Shown: positions 40,903 to 51,955, counted from the stretch's first letter. The stretch is DNA of 64,000 nucleotides from Vombatus ursinus (GCF_900497805.2 NW_020949602.1:5569187-5633186), one strand, 5' to 3'. Program-made: numbers and translations. The notes: generated from the sequence alone by a model not told the origin.

Positions 40903-40943
<41 letters not shown>
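40752..40943 (+). repeat. (CT)n microsatellite containing an assembly gap
   Basis: CT dinucleotides run up to 40802 and resume at 40903-40943. The 100 Ns at 40803-40902 look like the standard placeholder for a gap of unknown size, so the true repeat length is unknown. Confidence 0.97.
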
Positions 40944-40947
<4 letters not shown>

Positions 40948-41440
40948 CCCTGTCAGTTTTCTCTTGTCTTTTTTTTTTCCATCTCTCGCTACTCCTTCCC
41001 TCCCCCCATTTCTTTTCCTGCCCTCCTTCATTTGTGGAAAGAATTTGAATCCAAACTCTGCACCCATTTCCTATAAGGCTGAGGACGGCACTGGCAAACA
41101 TCCAGCTGAAAGAGTCTATTCTGGCGGGGCAGGGAAGATGCTGAAGACTCTGTCTGCCTTCCCAGGAAGAGTTGGCCACCTGGTGACTGCTGGATTCCAA
41201 TTTATCAAAGCCACTGCAGGCAGGAAATTGGCTTCTTATGAACAAGCAGAACACGACTTTTTAATATTATTATTGTTTTCATATTTTCCAGAAAAATAAG
41301 GCACAGACTTACTTCCCCTTCAGAAAGCCTGACATTAACTGCTTGGAGGCTGCTATGGCAGTTCTCTCGTATTTACATGTGACAAGTTAGGGGCTCTGAC
41401 TGTAGGGCTGGTGTCAGGTAGTAGCCAACAACATCCATTC
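40944..41440. other. No repeat or supported gene
   Basis: Unique-looking sequence downstream of the CT repeat. An AT-rich 'ttttaatattattattgttttcatattttcc' lies at 41257-41290. Confidence 0.4.
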
Positions 41441-41468
41441 ACTCCTTCCTTCCTTCCTTCCTTCCTTC
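41441..41468 (+). repeat. (TTCC)n microsatellite
   Basis: Six tandem CCTT units. Confidence 0.9.
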
Positions 41469-41477
41469 ATTCCACAT

Positions 41478-41690
41478 GGTAGAATGTGATATTTTTGAGG
41501 GCAAAGACTATCTTACTTTTGTATTAGTATCCTTAGCACCTAGACCTAGCATACAGTAGGTGCTTAATAAATGCTTTTTTAAAAAAAAAAATTAAGAACC
41601 TACTATGTACAAAGCATTCATGCTTGGGGTGCAGAGATGAAAACAGCACAGTTGTTGCCATCCAAGAATTTATAGTCTAGTGCACATGAT
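41478..41690. mobile_element. Inverted pair of L2 3' ends
   Basis: 41478-41573 is sense ('ttttgagggcaaagactatc ... cagtaggtgcttaataaatgc'). 41592-41690 is antisense ('aattaagaacctactatgtacaaagc ... cagttgttgccatccaagaatttatagtctag'). A T/A run lies between. Confidence 0.7.
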
Positions 41691-41707
41691 AAAACACACA
41701 GACAGTC

Positions 41708-42080
41708 ATAATAGCTGACATTTGTATAACACTTTAAGGTTAAGAAAATGCTTTATAGCCTCATAGACTTAGAGATGGAAGGGATTTTACAAGCCGTAAA
41801 GTCCAGCACTTCCCGTTTAAAAATGAGGACACTGAAGTTCAATGGCACTTTCCCAGGGAGGATTTGAACTTAAGTCTCCCTTCAATTCTTTTACTCCATC
41901 TACTACATCATTTATATGATCTTTCATCTCACCTCAGTTTCCTCATCTGTAAAATGGTGATAATAATAGCACCTATTTCCCAGGGTTAATGTCAGGATAA
42001 TATGAGAGAATATTTATAAAGTGCTTTGCAAACCTTAAAGCATTCTATAAACACAAACTCTTATCATTATTATTATTTTG
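41708..42080. mobile_element. Convergent MIR-type pair
   Basis: 41708-41920 is minus ('cactttaaggttaagaaaatgctttatagcc ... gacttagagatggaagggatttta ... ggatttgaacttaagtctcc'). 41928-42080 is plus ('cctcagtttcctcatctgtaaaatggtgataataatagcacc ... aaagtgctttgcaaaccttaaagc'). Confidence 0.75.
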
Positions 42081-42127
42081 ATGCAACAGTGTCTCATAGT
42101 TTTATTGTCCTTCAGTTAAAAAAAGTG

Positions 42128-42715
42128 CATTCCTTCCAACAACCTTAGAAGACAAGTCGTGGACGAATGATTATTAGAGTGGTCAGGATGAGGACGCTGA
42201 GGTTTGAAGGGAGGAAGTAATGTGCTTAAGGTCACGTGACTGTTATCTCTTATAACTGGGAATCCCACCCGGATCATTTGGTACTTGGACCAGTCTTTCC
42301 ACAGCTTACTATGTGCCTGGCACATAGTAGGTGCTTAGTAAATGTTGATTGATTGATTGTGTATTTCACACCTGAGGATATTCAGACTGTGGAAGAGGAT
42401 CATGGAGTGTCACGAGCTCAGACTGAGGTCAAGGTCACTTCCATCTGGACACCAGGGAAGGCTTCCTTGGGCAGGTAGCATTTGTATGAGACCTGAACAT
42501 TGACAAATGGGTTGAAAGTGAACGAGCAGAGATGGCTGGGGTGAGAGTTCTAGTTCCAGACCTAGAGAACATTGTGGGCGAAGGTTCAAGGGTGGGAACT
42601 CATAAAATAGGTACAAAAACGAGCAGGGTAATAGTAATAACAACTAGCGTGTATATAGTGCTTTGAGGTTTACAAAATGCTTTAGAAATATCTCATTTTA
42701 TTCTCACAATGTTTA
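42128..42715. mobile_element. MIR, L2 end, reversed L2, THER1 series
   Basis: 42128-42300 is a MIR (minus). 42303-42360 is an L2 end ('ctatgtgcctggcacatagtaggtgcttagtaaatg'). 42440-42605 is antisense L2 ('aggcttccttgggcaggtagcatttgtatgagacctgaac'). 42625-42715 is THER1 (minus, 'tatatagtgctttgaggtttacaaaatgc'). Confidence 0.65.
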
Positions 42716-42979
42716 TTCTTATTATTTTTTGTCTCTTGCCTGCTTCCTCTGTTCCTGGTTCAGGCACCAGGGTTTTTGTGGTACTCAGGATTCACAATAA
42801 GGTATTAGTGACTAAACAATCCAAGGAGTGTTTGCATTTTAAGAGATCAGTGGAGCCCCCCTCTCTTTTTTTCCCCCAAAGGACACTTCTCTAATGGAGG
42901 AATTTTAATTACCAGGGAAGCTTTATGGGAGATCCTAGAGAAATTTAAATGAACTCAAATAGGAAATTTAAAAATTACA

Positions 42980-43254
42980 TTCAATCAATTAATAAACACT
43001 TATTAAGCATCTACTATGTGCCCTGCTGAGATTGCAGACAAAAGTCAGGACTAAATCACAGGGTGGCAGAGTTAAGAGCCGGAAGAAATTTTACTGATGA
43101 TCTATTTCAACCTTCTCATTTTACAGAAGATGAACTAGGAATGTTAAATGACTCATCCAAGGTCACACAGATATTAAGTAGCAGAATTTAAATTGAACCC
43201 AGGTCCTCTAGCTATCAATTAGAATACTTACTGGATTGTATCATACTGCCTCAG
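42980..43254 (-). mobile_element. L2 end and MIR-type SINE
   Basis: 42980-43048 has 'ttaataaacacttattaagcatctactatgtgccc'. 43053-43254 has 'cacagggtggcagagttaagagccggaag ... cattttacagaagatgaac ... aggtcacacagatattaag'. Confidence 0.7.
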
Positions 43255-44745
43255 AGACAAAGGTAGCTTAGAATCTGCAGAATCTTTTTATTGCTCCTGA
43301 CAGCAGAATGGTGGAAATCTGTCTGTCTAGCTCTCCTTCTCTCTTTCCCTCCCTCTCCCCCCACCCCACCCCACCCCCACCCTTGTTGGTAGTTGTGAAA
43401 TTATTTCCCAAGTCTTGAGGTTGTAAATTCAAAAAACATTTTTTTGCTTAATCTTTCCTTTCCTCATGTTTTTGAGACTCTTTGTAATTTAAAGGAAATC
43501 CAATCCATATGTTTGATTATTCATACTTCCATCATCAAAAATATTGTTGATTTTTAGAGGAGCTTTTGATGTTCTGGAAGTTGTAATAAAAAAAAACACC
43601 CATAAAAGCATCCTTCCCCTTCCTACTTCCCTTTACTCCAGAAAAACTCGAAGTAGAGTTTCATTAAAAAGACTGAAATAGAAAAGGTCATTGAAAAATT
43701 CTTGTTCTTTCTCTGAAGTTTGAGCATGTCTCAGCCATATCCCACTCAGAGCTTTGTGCAGTTGCCTTCCCCTAGACTATTTATGGTCTAGCTGATTCAT
43801 ATTTGACACCTCACCCCAGTTCCTAATTCCCAAAAAAGAAAAGAAAGAAGAAAATACAGAAAAAGAAAGGAGATAAAAAGAAAAAGTCCTACCCATCTTG
43901 TGGGGGAAATCCAAATCTTCCATACTCTAGGCTTTCTTTCCTCCTCTGATTCATCCTGTTAAGGTCGCCAGGTTACTCATCCCTGATGAGCAGTTCTTTT
44001 TGAATGACCACTGGAAATGTGGTCAGCAGTGGACCCCAGATTATAGAGATAACAAGTGGCAAGACAAAGCTCAGATCTTTTCTTTGCTCAAAATCCTTCC
44101 TAGGATTTAGAATGGGAAGGGAGCTTAGACCCCCAATCATCTAATTGAATCCAGCCATTTGACAGAAGAGGAAACTGAAAATCCTAGACAGGCATGGGGA
44201 GGGGAAGTTGGTTCTTCTCGGAGCTTTCCTCAATCTTTGAGAAGGTAGGTGCTATTGCTGGCATCAGACTAAGTCTTCTGCCCTAAGATACCTGTAGAGC
44301 AGGTAATTTCATGATGGTGCTCCTCAATCTCGCCCTTCTCTGACACAGTTCTCCTTTCCCTGGTTGCTCCCAGGCTGCTATTGTTTCTGGATCCACTTTG
44401 GATGTCACTTTCCTCTCTATTGCCAGATGCTTGGACTATCTCCCTGGTTCTGAACTCAGCCCCGCTTTCCTACAAGTTCCTCCTGGAATGACCAGGTGCC
44501 TCACCCAATCAGAACAGACTTCTTTTGGAACCTAGCTCTCATTGGCTAATTTGGTCAAGAAAAATTCTCACCTTACAAAGGTAACAACTTGCCAGTGGGG
44601 TGGAATTATCAATCCATGGCTTTCACACTTAACAAAACTTGGAACATAGCCTGTGCAAAGAAAGAGATGAGAGATATAGTGCTGACTTTAGAGGAAAACA
44701 AAAAAGGCTTGATTGAAATTTAGAGTTTGTGGAGGGAAAGAATGT
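43255..44745. other. Repeat-poor ~1.5-kb block
   Basis: It holds a (CCCCA)n-like run at 43358-43383, an A-rich stretch at 43830-43890 and one MIR-type fragment at 44105-44205. Otherwise no repeat is recognised and no open frame is long enough to matter. Confidence 0.45.
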
Positions 44746-44747
44746 TC

Positions 44748-45113
44748 AGTCCTTCAAGGCTCATCTCAAATGGCATTTTCTCATAAAGCTTTCCTTCATT
44801 CCCTCATCCTCAGCTGAAAAGACTCTCTCTCTTCTCTGACCTCAAAGAACTTTGTCTTGTATTTTTGAACCTAACATAATGAAATAATAATATAATTATG
44901 GGCAGTGTTTTCTATGCCCAGTAGTCTTAGCACCTGAAGCTCATAGGCCATTTTATTTTGTACTACCCAGAGGGGTTTGCACAGTTCTTGGTACTAAGTT
45001 CTATTAGAATAGGGGTGTTTTCACTTTGGTCTTTGCATTTTTAATACCTATCACAGTGCCTGGTGCATAGTAGGTGCTTAAAGTGCTTGTTGATTGGTTA
45101 ATTGATAAAAGCT
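44748..45113 (+). mobile_element. Sense L2 3' region
   Basis: 'tccttcaaggctcatctcaaatggcattttctc ... ctttccttcattccctcatcc' followed by the terminus 'tatcacagtgcctggtgcatagtaggtgcttaaagtgcttgttgattgg'. Confidence 0.75.
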
Positions 45114-45149
45114 TGCTGAGAGTAACTCCAGGCAATTAAGATGATTTTA

Positions 45150-45400
45150 TTCTTTCCACTTGGGCGTGGAGGTCATGCAGGGCCTAGAGTCAAAAAGACC
45201 TGATTTCCAGTCTGGCCTCAGAAACTTAATAGTGGGATGACCTGGGCAAATCATTTAACCTCTGATTGCCTCAGTTTCCTTAAGTTAAAATAGAAATAAT
45301 AGCGCCTACCTCAAAGGGTTGTTGTGATGATCAAATATTTGTAAAGTGCTTGGACTGGCTTAGTGCCTGACACATAGTAGGTGATTAAAAATGATTTCCA
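45150..45400 (+). mobile_element. MIR/THER1 SINE
   Basis: 'gcagggcctagagtcaaaaagacctg ... acctgggcaaatcatttaacctctgattgcctcag ... aataatagcgcctacctcaaagggttgttgtgatgatc ... tgcctgacacatagtaggtg'. Confidence 0.8.
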
Positions 45401-45499
45401 ATCAGTTCCATTCTACCTCAGCTTCTAGCAGAGAGGACTAAGATGGCTGCCATATTGCTTTGAATATAGGTGGTACCTCCTCCTTGTCTGCACATAATA

Positions 45500-45963
45500 A
45501 TCCGCATTTCCATGGAAATCTGAGGTTTGGGAAATACTTTCCTCATAATACCTCTGAAAGGTAGGTAGTGCTAGTACTGTTATCACCTCATTTTACAGAT
45601 GAGGAAACGGAGGCACAGAACATACAGTGGAGTGACCCTCCCACAGCTGATAAATGTCAGCACCAGGCCTTGGACCTCTGGGTCATCTGACTCCATGCTG
45701 CATTTCCAAATCTGACTTGTATAAAGATGCATGCTATTTTTCAGTCGGTCCTTCTGAATAGCCTTTATCTCTCTATCACTAACCACCGTCTATCTCTATG
45801 TTTGACTTTGGAGTGAGATGATGTGCACTAAAAACCTGCCTTTGTCACATTCCAGCTCTGTGACCTTGGTCAAGTCATTCAACTTCTACGGGACTCCATT
45901 TCCTCATTTGTAAAATGAAGGGGTGACTGGGTGGTCTTTTCCGTCTGAAGATCTGTGATTCTG
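45500..45963. mobile_element. MIR (minus) then MIR3 (plus)
   Basis: 45500-45710 has 'gtactgttatcacctcattttacagatgaggaaacggaggc'. 45805-45963 has 'gctctgtgaccttggtcaagtcattcaac ... ttgtaaaatgaaggggtgactgggtggtcttttccgtctg', ending in the CR1/L3-type segment. Confidence 0.75.
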
Positions 45964-46169
45964 TTTGACTTTCAAAGAGATCTCATTTTAGGGGTACACC
46001 TTTACGGTGGTCCCCTCCATTCAGTTTAATAACGTGCCTCATGGAGAGGCAGCGTGATGTAGTTGTAGTGAATAGAGAGGTTCTGGCTTCAACACACCCT
46101 TGGGGATCTCCCCTTTTACTCCTCTCGTTGTACTCAGAGCAACATAAATGTGTATACGTTCCAGGGGAG

Positions 46170-46740
46170 GGAGTTTCTGATGGAGAAGGAGGGAAGGAGG
46201 ACTGAAGGACCTCAGGGGAATGGCTGGGTGGGAGGGGTGCAGAAAGGAGGGAAGAGAGAGCAAATTATTTCTGGCTGGCATTTCCAGACAAAGCCTCAGT
46301 CAGAGGCCAAAGCTCCTTCAGGGTTTTCATTATAATTGTTATTGACCTTTGGAGCCCTGAGCAAAGCCATTATTCATTAAAAAAAAAGTAAATAAAAATA
46401 ATTTCTCTGACTTTCCAAGAATGAAGTTTGGCTAATATAGCCCTGCCTGCTGACTGTGGGAAAACAATGTGTCTCCTCATGGCCAAGAAATAAGCGTTTG
46501 AAATTAATCCATTGATCTCCATAGAAAACCCTATTGTAGCAAAGCTTGTCTTGTAAAGCTGCATCCTGCAGATGGCCCTTCCCCAACAGGATGCGCATTG
46601 AAGTCAGCACCAGGATTGATGGCAGGATATGGCCCTAAAATGATCCAGATCTAAGTAGCTCAGAAAATCATGCTTATTAGTGGTGGGGACCCCCTCCGCC
46701 CTGCCAATTTTTCCTCAGGAATCCAAGAAATAATGACAGT
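46170..46740. promoter_or_regulatory. Repeat-poor block, candidate conserved enhancer
   Basis: 46335-46610 has no repeat. It carries a nuclear-receptor-like TGACCTTTG (46345), 'ccattattcattaaa' (46367) and a TAATCC homeodomain core in 'aaattaatccattgatc' (46500). Function is inferred from motif clustering and lack of transposons only. Confidence 0.3.
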
Positions 46741-46764
46741 TTCCTTTTTATAGGCTCACTGGCT

Positions 46765-47070
46765 GTCTTTGTAGGAAGGGACTTCTGGGATCATTGTGTC
46801 CAACCTGGACCTACCCAGGAATCCCCTTGATAACATTCCCCACAAGGGAGCATCCAATTTCCACTCAGAGACCTCCTTTGAGGGAGAAGCCATTACCACC
46901 CAAGACAATCCATTCCACTTGGGGACAGGTCTAACCAAATATATTTTGCCTTTCTGATTACCCTCCTATTAGGCTACAGTTTGCTGATGTCCTTCCTAAG
47001 ACATCAGCCCCAGACCTGAATGCCACATTATAGGTGTTGTCTGGCTAGGCAAGAATACAGCAGGCCTGTT
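46765..47070 (-). mobile_element. L3/CR1-type LINE 3' region
   Basis: 'ggaagggacttctgggatcattgtgtccaacc', 'agcatccaatttccactcagagacctcc', 'caatccattccacttggggacaggtc', 'tgatgtccttcctaagacatcagccccagacctgaatgcc'. Confidence 0.75.
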
Positions 47071-47218
47071 ACCTCCTTTGGGCTAGGTGCTGGGCCTCTC
47101 TATAAATTCACTCTAAGCTCATGGGAGTTTTCTCAGCTGCTACATTTTTTTTAATGGTTCATGTTTGCAATTTTAAAAGCACTTTCTTCAGAACAACTCT
47201 GAGAAGTTAGCAGTGAAA

Positions 47219-47245
47219 TATATATATATATATATATATACATAC

Positions 47246-47296
<51 letters not shown>
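47219..47296 (+). repeat. (TA)n then (GA)n compound microsatellite
   Basis: TA repeats with two ACA interruptions run to 47257, then GA dinucleotides to 47296. An L2 3' end (gctttcatggtgcttggcacttattaagtacttaataaatg) follows at 47297-47377. Confidence 0.95.
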
Positions 47297-47299
<3 letters not shown>

Positions 47300-47369
47300 A
47301 GGGCCTATTTTTGCCGTTGTATTTCTATCTCTACTGCTTTCATGGTGCTTGGCACTTATTAAGTACTTA

Positions 47370-47645
47370 ATAAATGAGATGAGAGAAGAGAAGTGAAGGG
47401 AAGAGAAGAGGTTAAGTGAGAAGAGGAGAGGTGAGAAGAGAAGAAGAGAAGAGAGGAAGAGAAGATAAGAGAAGAAAAGAAGAGGGGAGGGGAGAGAAGA
47501 GAAGAAGAAAGAAGAGGAAAGGAGAGAAGAGAAAAGAAGAGAAGAGGAGGAAGAGAAAAGAGAAGAGGAAAGAAGAGAGAAGAACAGATGAAACAGGACA
47601 GGAAGGGAAGGCAAGGGAAGGGAGGAAAAAGGAGAGAAGAAAAAT
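47370..47645 (+). repeat. GAGAA-type purine satellite
   Basis: Irregular units of AGAGAAGAGAAG and AGGGGAGG form ~275 bp of pure purine. Frames here translate to Arg/Glu/Lys or Ser/Leu/Phe runs and are not genes. Confidence 0.95.
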
Positions 47646-47649
47646 GAAA

Positions 47650-48270
47650 TCACAGAACTTCCAAACTGAGTGATTTTAGAGGCCAACTAATCCACCTTGC
47701 ACCTAGCTAGGAATTGTCTTTAGAACATGCCTGACGGTCTTCCAGCCTTTGCTTGAATGCCTCCATTGAGGTCCAGCCTGCCGCCTCCCGAGGCCGCCCA
47801 TTCCACTTGGGGGTCACTAGTACCTGGTGGCTTTTCAGATAACTGAGCACAGTTGTTATGTTCCACCCTGGATTTCCACTTTTCCAGGCTAAACATTCTA
47901 CAAATCCTCTTATGGCTACATCAGGGCGTCATGCTTTTTCTCCTCTGATTGGCTCTCCATACAGTCACAATTCCTTCCTTAAATCCTGGGGCCAAAACTG
48001 AGCATGATGTGGCTGTCATGGAAACTCATGGCTTAGCACAGTTCCTGGAACATAGTAGGCACTTAATAAATATTTATTGACTGACTGACAGATTGCTTAG
48101 TCTTGGACCAAATGTCTCTTTTTACACAGCTCAAGTGTGTGTTAGTTTCTTTGGTCGACATATCACACAACTAATACATATTAAATTGCTGCTCACTAAA
48201 ACCCCAAGTACTTTTTTTTCAGATGAAGACAGAAGAGATTTCCGTTTCTCAGCAGAACAGCTCAACACCA
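47650..48270 (-). mobile_element. L3/CR1-type LINE with L2 end inside
   Basis: 47650-48020 carries 'cttccagcctttgcttgaatgcctcc', 'ccgcccattccacttgggggtcac' and 'ccaaaactgagcatgatgtggctg'. 48095-48270 continues with 'attgctgctcactaaaaccccaagtac ... tcagatgaag'. An L2 3' end (48022-48092) lies between. Confidence 0.7.
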
Positions 48271-48332
48271 AGAGGCCTGTTGCTTGCAACAGTGCAGCTC
48301 GAATGATTCAAATGTGTTGTGTTAATTGATGT

Positions 48333-48378
48333 CATGTATGTATGTATGCGTGTATGTATCTAGCTATCTGTCTATCTA
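48333..48378 (+). repeat. (ATGT)n/(ATCT)n microsatellite
   Basis: Tandem ATGT units then ATCT-type units. Confidence 0.85.
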
Positions 48379-48424
48379 GTGAGTGGGCATTGCTCCCACC
48401 CAGTACAGAGACTAGGTACTAAGG

Positions 48425-48830
48425 GAGGTCTAGAAAGGCCCTCATAGACCATCTAGTCCAATGCCCTCATTTTACAGATGAGGAAAACTGAGCCTTGAGT
48501 GCCCAAGGTCAGGCAAGTGGAAAGGGACTGAACCAGGTCCTGAAGCCGAGTTTTAATCTCATAGATCTGGGGTGGGAGGGGATCTCAGAGCTCATCTAAT
48601 TCGACCCCTTAGTTTTGCAGATGAAGAAGCTGAGGCCTAGGGAGGTCCGGTGACTTGCCCAAAGTCCCAAAGCTAGTATCAGGGGTGGGATTTGAACCCA
48701 GGTCCTTGGACTCCAAAGATACCCTACCATGTGATGTGATTCATTCAAGGCCTCACAGCTAACAAGGGGCATGACTCTAATTGGAGCCCAGGTCTTCTGA
48801 CTCCAACTCTGCTTCTCTCCCACTCTGTAT
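48425..48830 (-). mobile_element. Three MIR-type SINEs in series
   Basis: Three consecutive antisense copies lie at 48425-48550, 48553-48730 and 48740-48830. Each has 'agctggaagg/catctaattcgaccc', 'gatgaggaaactgag' and 'ttgaacccaggtcc' type text. The third is only the head half. Confidence 0.7.
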
Positions 48831-48839
48831 TTAAAACAC

Positions 48840-49295
48840 TAAGCATTTACAAAATATGGAAACTGCACCTCTGGCCGGGGCCCTGAGGGTCTGCACGTGC
48901 CTAGTGAACAAGGAGGCTGAGATGAAAAGAAAACCGGACCAGCTTTTCCCCCATGGTCAATTCTTTCTCTCATGCTGTCACCCAAAGGTTCTTTCTTGGA
49001 GTTTCATTAGCACCAAGGGCTTCCCACCCCTCCTCCCCCCAACAGTTGGGGAGGGGTGCAGTGGGGGGGTGGTGGAGAGAAGAGCTGGCCAATCCAACTG
49101 CAAACCACATCTGGTCTTCTTTTCAGGTATTGGGGTGAGAATGGGGAGGATGATTGCCTTTGGTGTTCTTCATCTAGAAGAAAATGAGTTTGGGAAATAG
49201 AGGAAGCTGTAAAATAGTTAAAAGGGACCAATTTTCTATGGATCTGGCAGCCCCCCCCCCCACCTTGGATTCCTCAGCTTGATGCCCTGGCGCCC
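48840..49295. other. No repeat or supported gene
   Basis: It includes a small C/G hairpin ('ccccccaacagttgggg') at 49035-49052 and a poly(C) run at 49251-49261. A 114-codon plus frame (48856-49200) has no domain. An antisense L2 end lies at 49299-49360. Confidence 0.4.
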
Positions 49296-49429
49296 GGTCA
49301 ACAAGCATTTATTAAGCACCTATTATGTGCCAGGCTCTATGTACACAGTGTCAGCATTCAGTGCCCCCAGAAGCCCCCTCTCCCCCCTCCCCCAACCCTC
49401 TTCCCCCTACTCCCCTCAGTCACCCACCT

Positions 49430-49750
49430 GACCTTTTGGAATGTGCATGAAGCTGGCCAAAGAGGGTAAGGGACAGGAAGTGCCTGGGCAGGAAGCTGCC
49501 AACTCTGGTCTACTTAATTGAGTTGGGATAATTGACGGATTTGTTTCTTTCTCTCTCTCTCTCTCTCTTTCTTAAGGGTCCTAATTCAGTGGAAAAGGGG
49601 AGGGCCCCTTTTAATTGCGGCTGTCGGTCCATCTGTGATTTCTCTGTGGCTCTTGGGTTGAGGCTGGCTCTCAGGCAGAAACTAATGAAGGCTTTATTTC
49701 TGTTTAATCCTCATTAAAAGGGCAGGGACAAAGCCCAGGAATCTGGAGAC
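49430..49750. promoter_or_regulatory. Repeat-poor block with TAAT-rich motifs
   Basis: Homeodomain-type cores cluster here: 'acttaattgag' (49513), 'gataattgacgg' (49527), 'tcctaattcag' (49579), 'ttttaattgcgg' (49610), 'ctaatgaagg' (49682) and 'tttaatcctcattaaaag' (49703). A short CT repeat lies at 49546-49568. Regulatory role is inferred. Confidence 0.3.
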
Positions 49751-49769
49751 AGACTGAGTTTAGGCCAAA

Positions 49770-50030
49770 GAATGCTGAACTTGAAGTCATAAGATACGGG
49801 TTCTAATTGTGGCCTGGACATTCTTAGCTAGGGGGCCACTGGCCATCTCCACAGGGAAACTTGCTGGATTTGGAATCAGAGACTTGGGTTTGAATCTTAA
49901 GTGTGATACTACACATGTGACATTGGGCAAATGAGTTCATCTTGATTACTTTTTCTCATCTCAAAAAAGAAACTTTCCTCTAGGAAATGACCTCGATAGG
50001 TCTTTTTATGACTAAATCTCTGGACTCCAT
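49770..50030 (+). mobile_element. MIR followed by MIR3
   Basis: 'ctgaacttgaagtcataagatacgggttctaattgtggcc' (MIR part) and 'ggaatcagagacttgggtttgaatc ... gacattgggcaaatgag ... aaatgacctcgataggtc' (MIR3 end). Confidence 0.6.
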
Positions 50031-50039
50031 CTTCCTATA

Positions 50040-50535
50040 AACTGGCTGGGGCCACCCCAACTCACCCTTTGCTTGAAGGCTTTATAACAATTTCACAGAC
50101 AGTTTCAGGATTTCATTCTGCTTTTATTGTCATTCTAGGGATCATTTAAATGTCTACAGTGGGCACTGCTACTTTCTATGTCCTTATTGTTCTAGTCATA
50201 TATTTTTAATTTACTCAGAACCACAACTAGGGTCAGACAACTGGGTCTGTGTCCCAGAGCGCTGAAATTTAGAGGGGCTGACAGTACTTAGAATTTTTCA
50301 GTAGCACAGAAACAACTGAGCTTAGCACCTGTTTGGCAAGAATAATATCTGTTTTTTCATCTGGGAGTTCCCTACATCAGTGAAATCATCTGTCTGGGCC
50401 TCATTCCCCTAATTTGTTTAAATGAAAAATTCTTAGATGACATGCTCCTATTCTCCACGTGAACTCCTCTGAAGCCCCGTCCCTCATTATTTTTCCCTTC
50501 TCCATAAGTTGGGATGTCTCCGGCAGCAGCATCAC
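50040..50535. other. No gene or repeat recognised
   Basis: About 500 bp without a nameable element. Confidence 0.4.
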
Positions 50536-50539
50536 AGTG

Positions 50540-50648
50540 TCAATCAATAAACAAGTATTTATCACATGCCTACTATGTGCCCTGAGGATAAAAATAATAT
50601 GAAGAATAAAATAGTCCCTGACCTCAAGGAGCTCATATTCTTTGCGCT
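50540..50648 (-). mobile_element. L2 3' end (antisense)
   Basis: 'gtcaatcaataaacaagtatttatcacatgcctactatgtgccc ... atagtccctgacctcaaggagctcatattc'. 50649-51035 to its right shows no named repeat. Confidence 0.8.
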
Positions 50649-51039
50649 CTGTCTCTCCTGCCATCGGGCAGTATCCTGGGGGCTTCCCTTCTCTGGGGTC
50701 TTATCTAGTGATGTCTCCTCCCTGCCTGGTTCCCTGTCAGATGCATTTGTCTTAAAAAGTCGATCCGTTTTGGAAGCTTCTTCTGAGTACCCGAGTTGCT
50801 GGCTCTGACTGTGTGTCCACTCGTGTACATTTGGAGAGTTCATAGTTCAGAAGGGCTTGACCACAAGGCAGTAGGGTTGGTTAATCTCATTGTGTCTCTT
50901 GCCTTTATTTCATTCCTTGTCTTTGTATTTTGCCTCTCTCGGAGACCTCAGACCCTTTATTGCTCACACAGCTCTCTGGTTTGCAATCCTCTGAGGCATT
51001 TATCTTATATCATTGAGGACTACAGCAATCTGGGGTGGA

Positions 51040-51401
51040 GCCTAATTCCTTACTACATGGTGAGCACCACAAGGCAGAAATTTGGCATCCCCTAGTGTGC
51101 TGTGCACACAGTAGTTACTAAATGAATGTTCATTCAATTATGGCAGGGGGGCCCAGTGAATAGAGCATTGTTGATCCAGGAGTCAGGAAGACACGAGTTT
51201 AAATCTAGTCTCAGACGCTTATTGGTTGTGTGACCCTGGGCAAGTCATTTCACTGATGTCTGCCTCAGTTTCCTCATCTGTAAAATGGGGATCATAATAA
51301 CACCTACCCTTCAGAGTTGTTGTGAGTCTCAAATTAGATGATGTTTGTAAAACTCTTAGCAAATCTTAATGCACTATTGAGGCACTAACCATTGTTGCTA
51401 C
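51040..51401 (+). mobile_element. L2 end then full-length MIR/THER1
   Basis: 51040-51141 is an L2-type terminus ('cacacagtagttactaaatgaatgttc'). 51142-51401 has the THER1 head 'cagtgaatagagcattg', core 'gtgtgaccctgggcaagtcatttc' and 'cctcatctgtaaaatggggatcataataacacc'. Confidence 0.75.
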
Positions 51402-51407
51402 GCATGA

Positions 51408-51955
51408 CAATTAAAACAACTACTTGTATAGCATTTTAAAGCTTGCAATATACGTATCCTTTGAACCTCATGTTATTCTCAGAAGGAGTCTCAGCTTCAC
51501 CCGGCTGCCAAAGGGGCTGGGACGCAAAAAGTGTTAGAAACCCATTGGTGACAAAAAAGGACGAGGGTTACAAAGACAAAAACGCCTAGGAGGTATAATC
51601 GTCTCCTTTTTACAGGTGAGGGAAATGAGAATCTGAGGAGGGACATGATCTGCCCGGGTCTCACAGCTAAAACAGCTTTGGGTTTGGAGTCAGCTCCTGG
51701 CTCTGAATCCTCCCTCTCTGAAGGAGGGCAAGTTAGGGACCTTCTCTGGGCCTCGTTTCCTTACTGGATCCATAGGGTGCTCTCCAGTTTGGTGACAGGA
51801 TCATCAGAGGTCATTCGTGTTCACCCCCTGCATATTACAGATGAGGAAATGAAGGCCTGGGGAGAATAAAAACCTTAAACCCGACTCTGTCTAATGAGGG
51901 AATTGGTCCAGATGAACCCCACGTCCCTTCTGGTTCCAAATTTCTGATCCTATGT
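51408..51955. mobile_element. Broken MIR/MIR3 series
   Basis: Fragments lie at 51408-51495 and 51590-51670 (minus MIR halves), 51672-51795 (plus MIR3), 51797-51865 (minus, 'catattacagatgaggaaatgaaggc') and 51880-51955 (plus MIR3 end). Confidence 0.6.

Noticed and set aside
40235-41299. 354-codon plus frame and similar minus frames (295 and 181 codons) across the gap
   Set aside because: They are open because (CT)n/(GA)n and the N run contain no stops in any frame. The translation is Ser-Leu or Arg-Glu runs plus X, with no domain, so I do not call a gene.
43358-43383. Telomere-like C-rich repeat
   Set aside because: The unit is CCCCA with irregular length, not CCCTAA.
47207-47686. 159-codon minus and 85-codon plus frames
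   Set aside because: They lie in TA/GA and GAGAA satellite DNA and translate to low-complexity runs.
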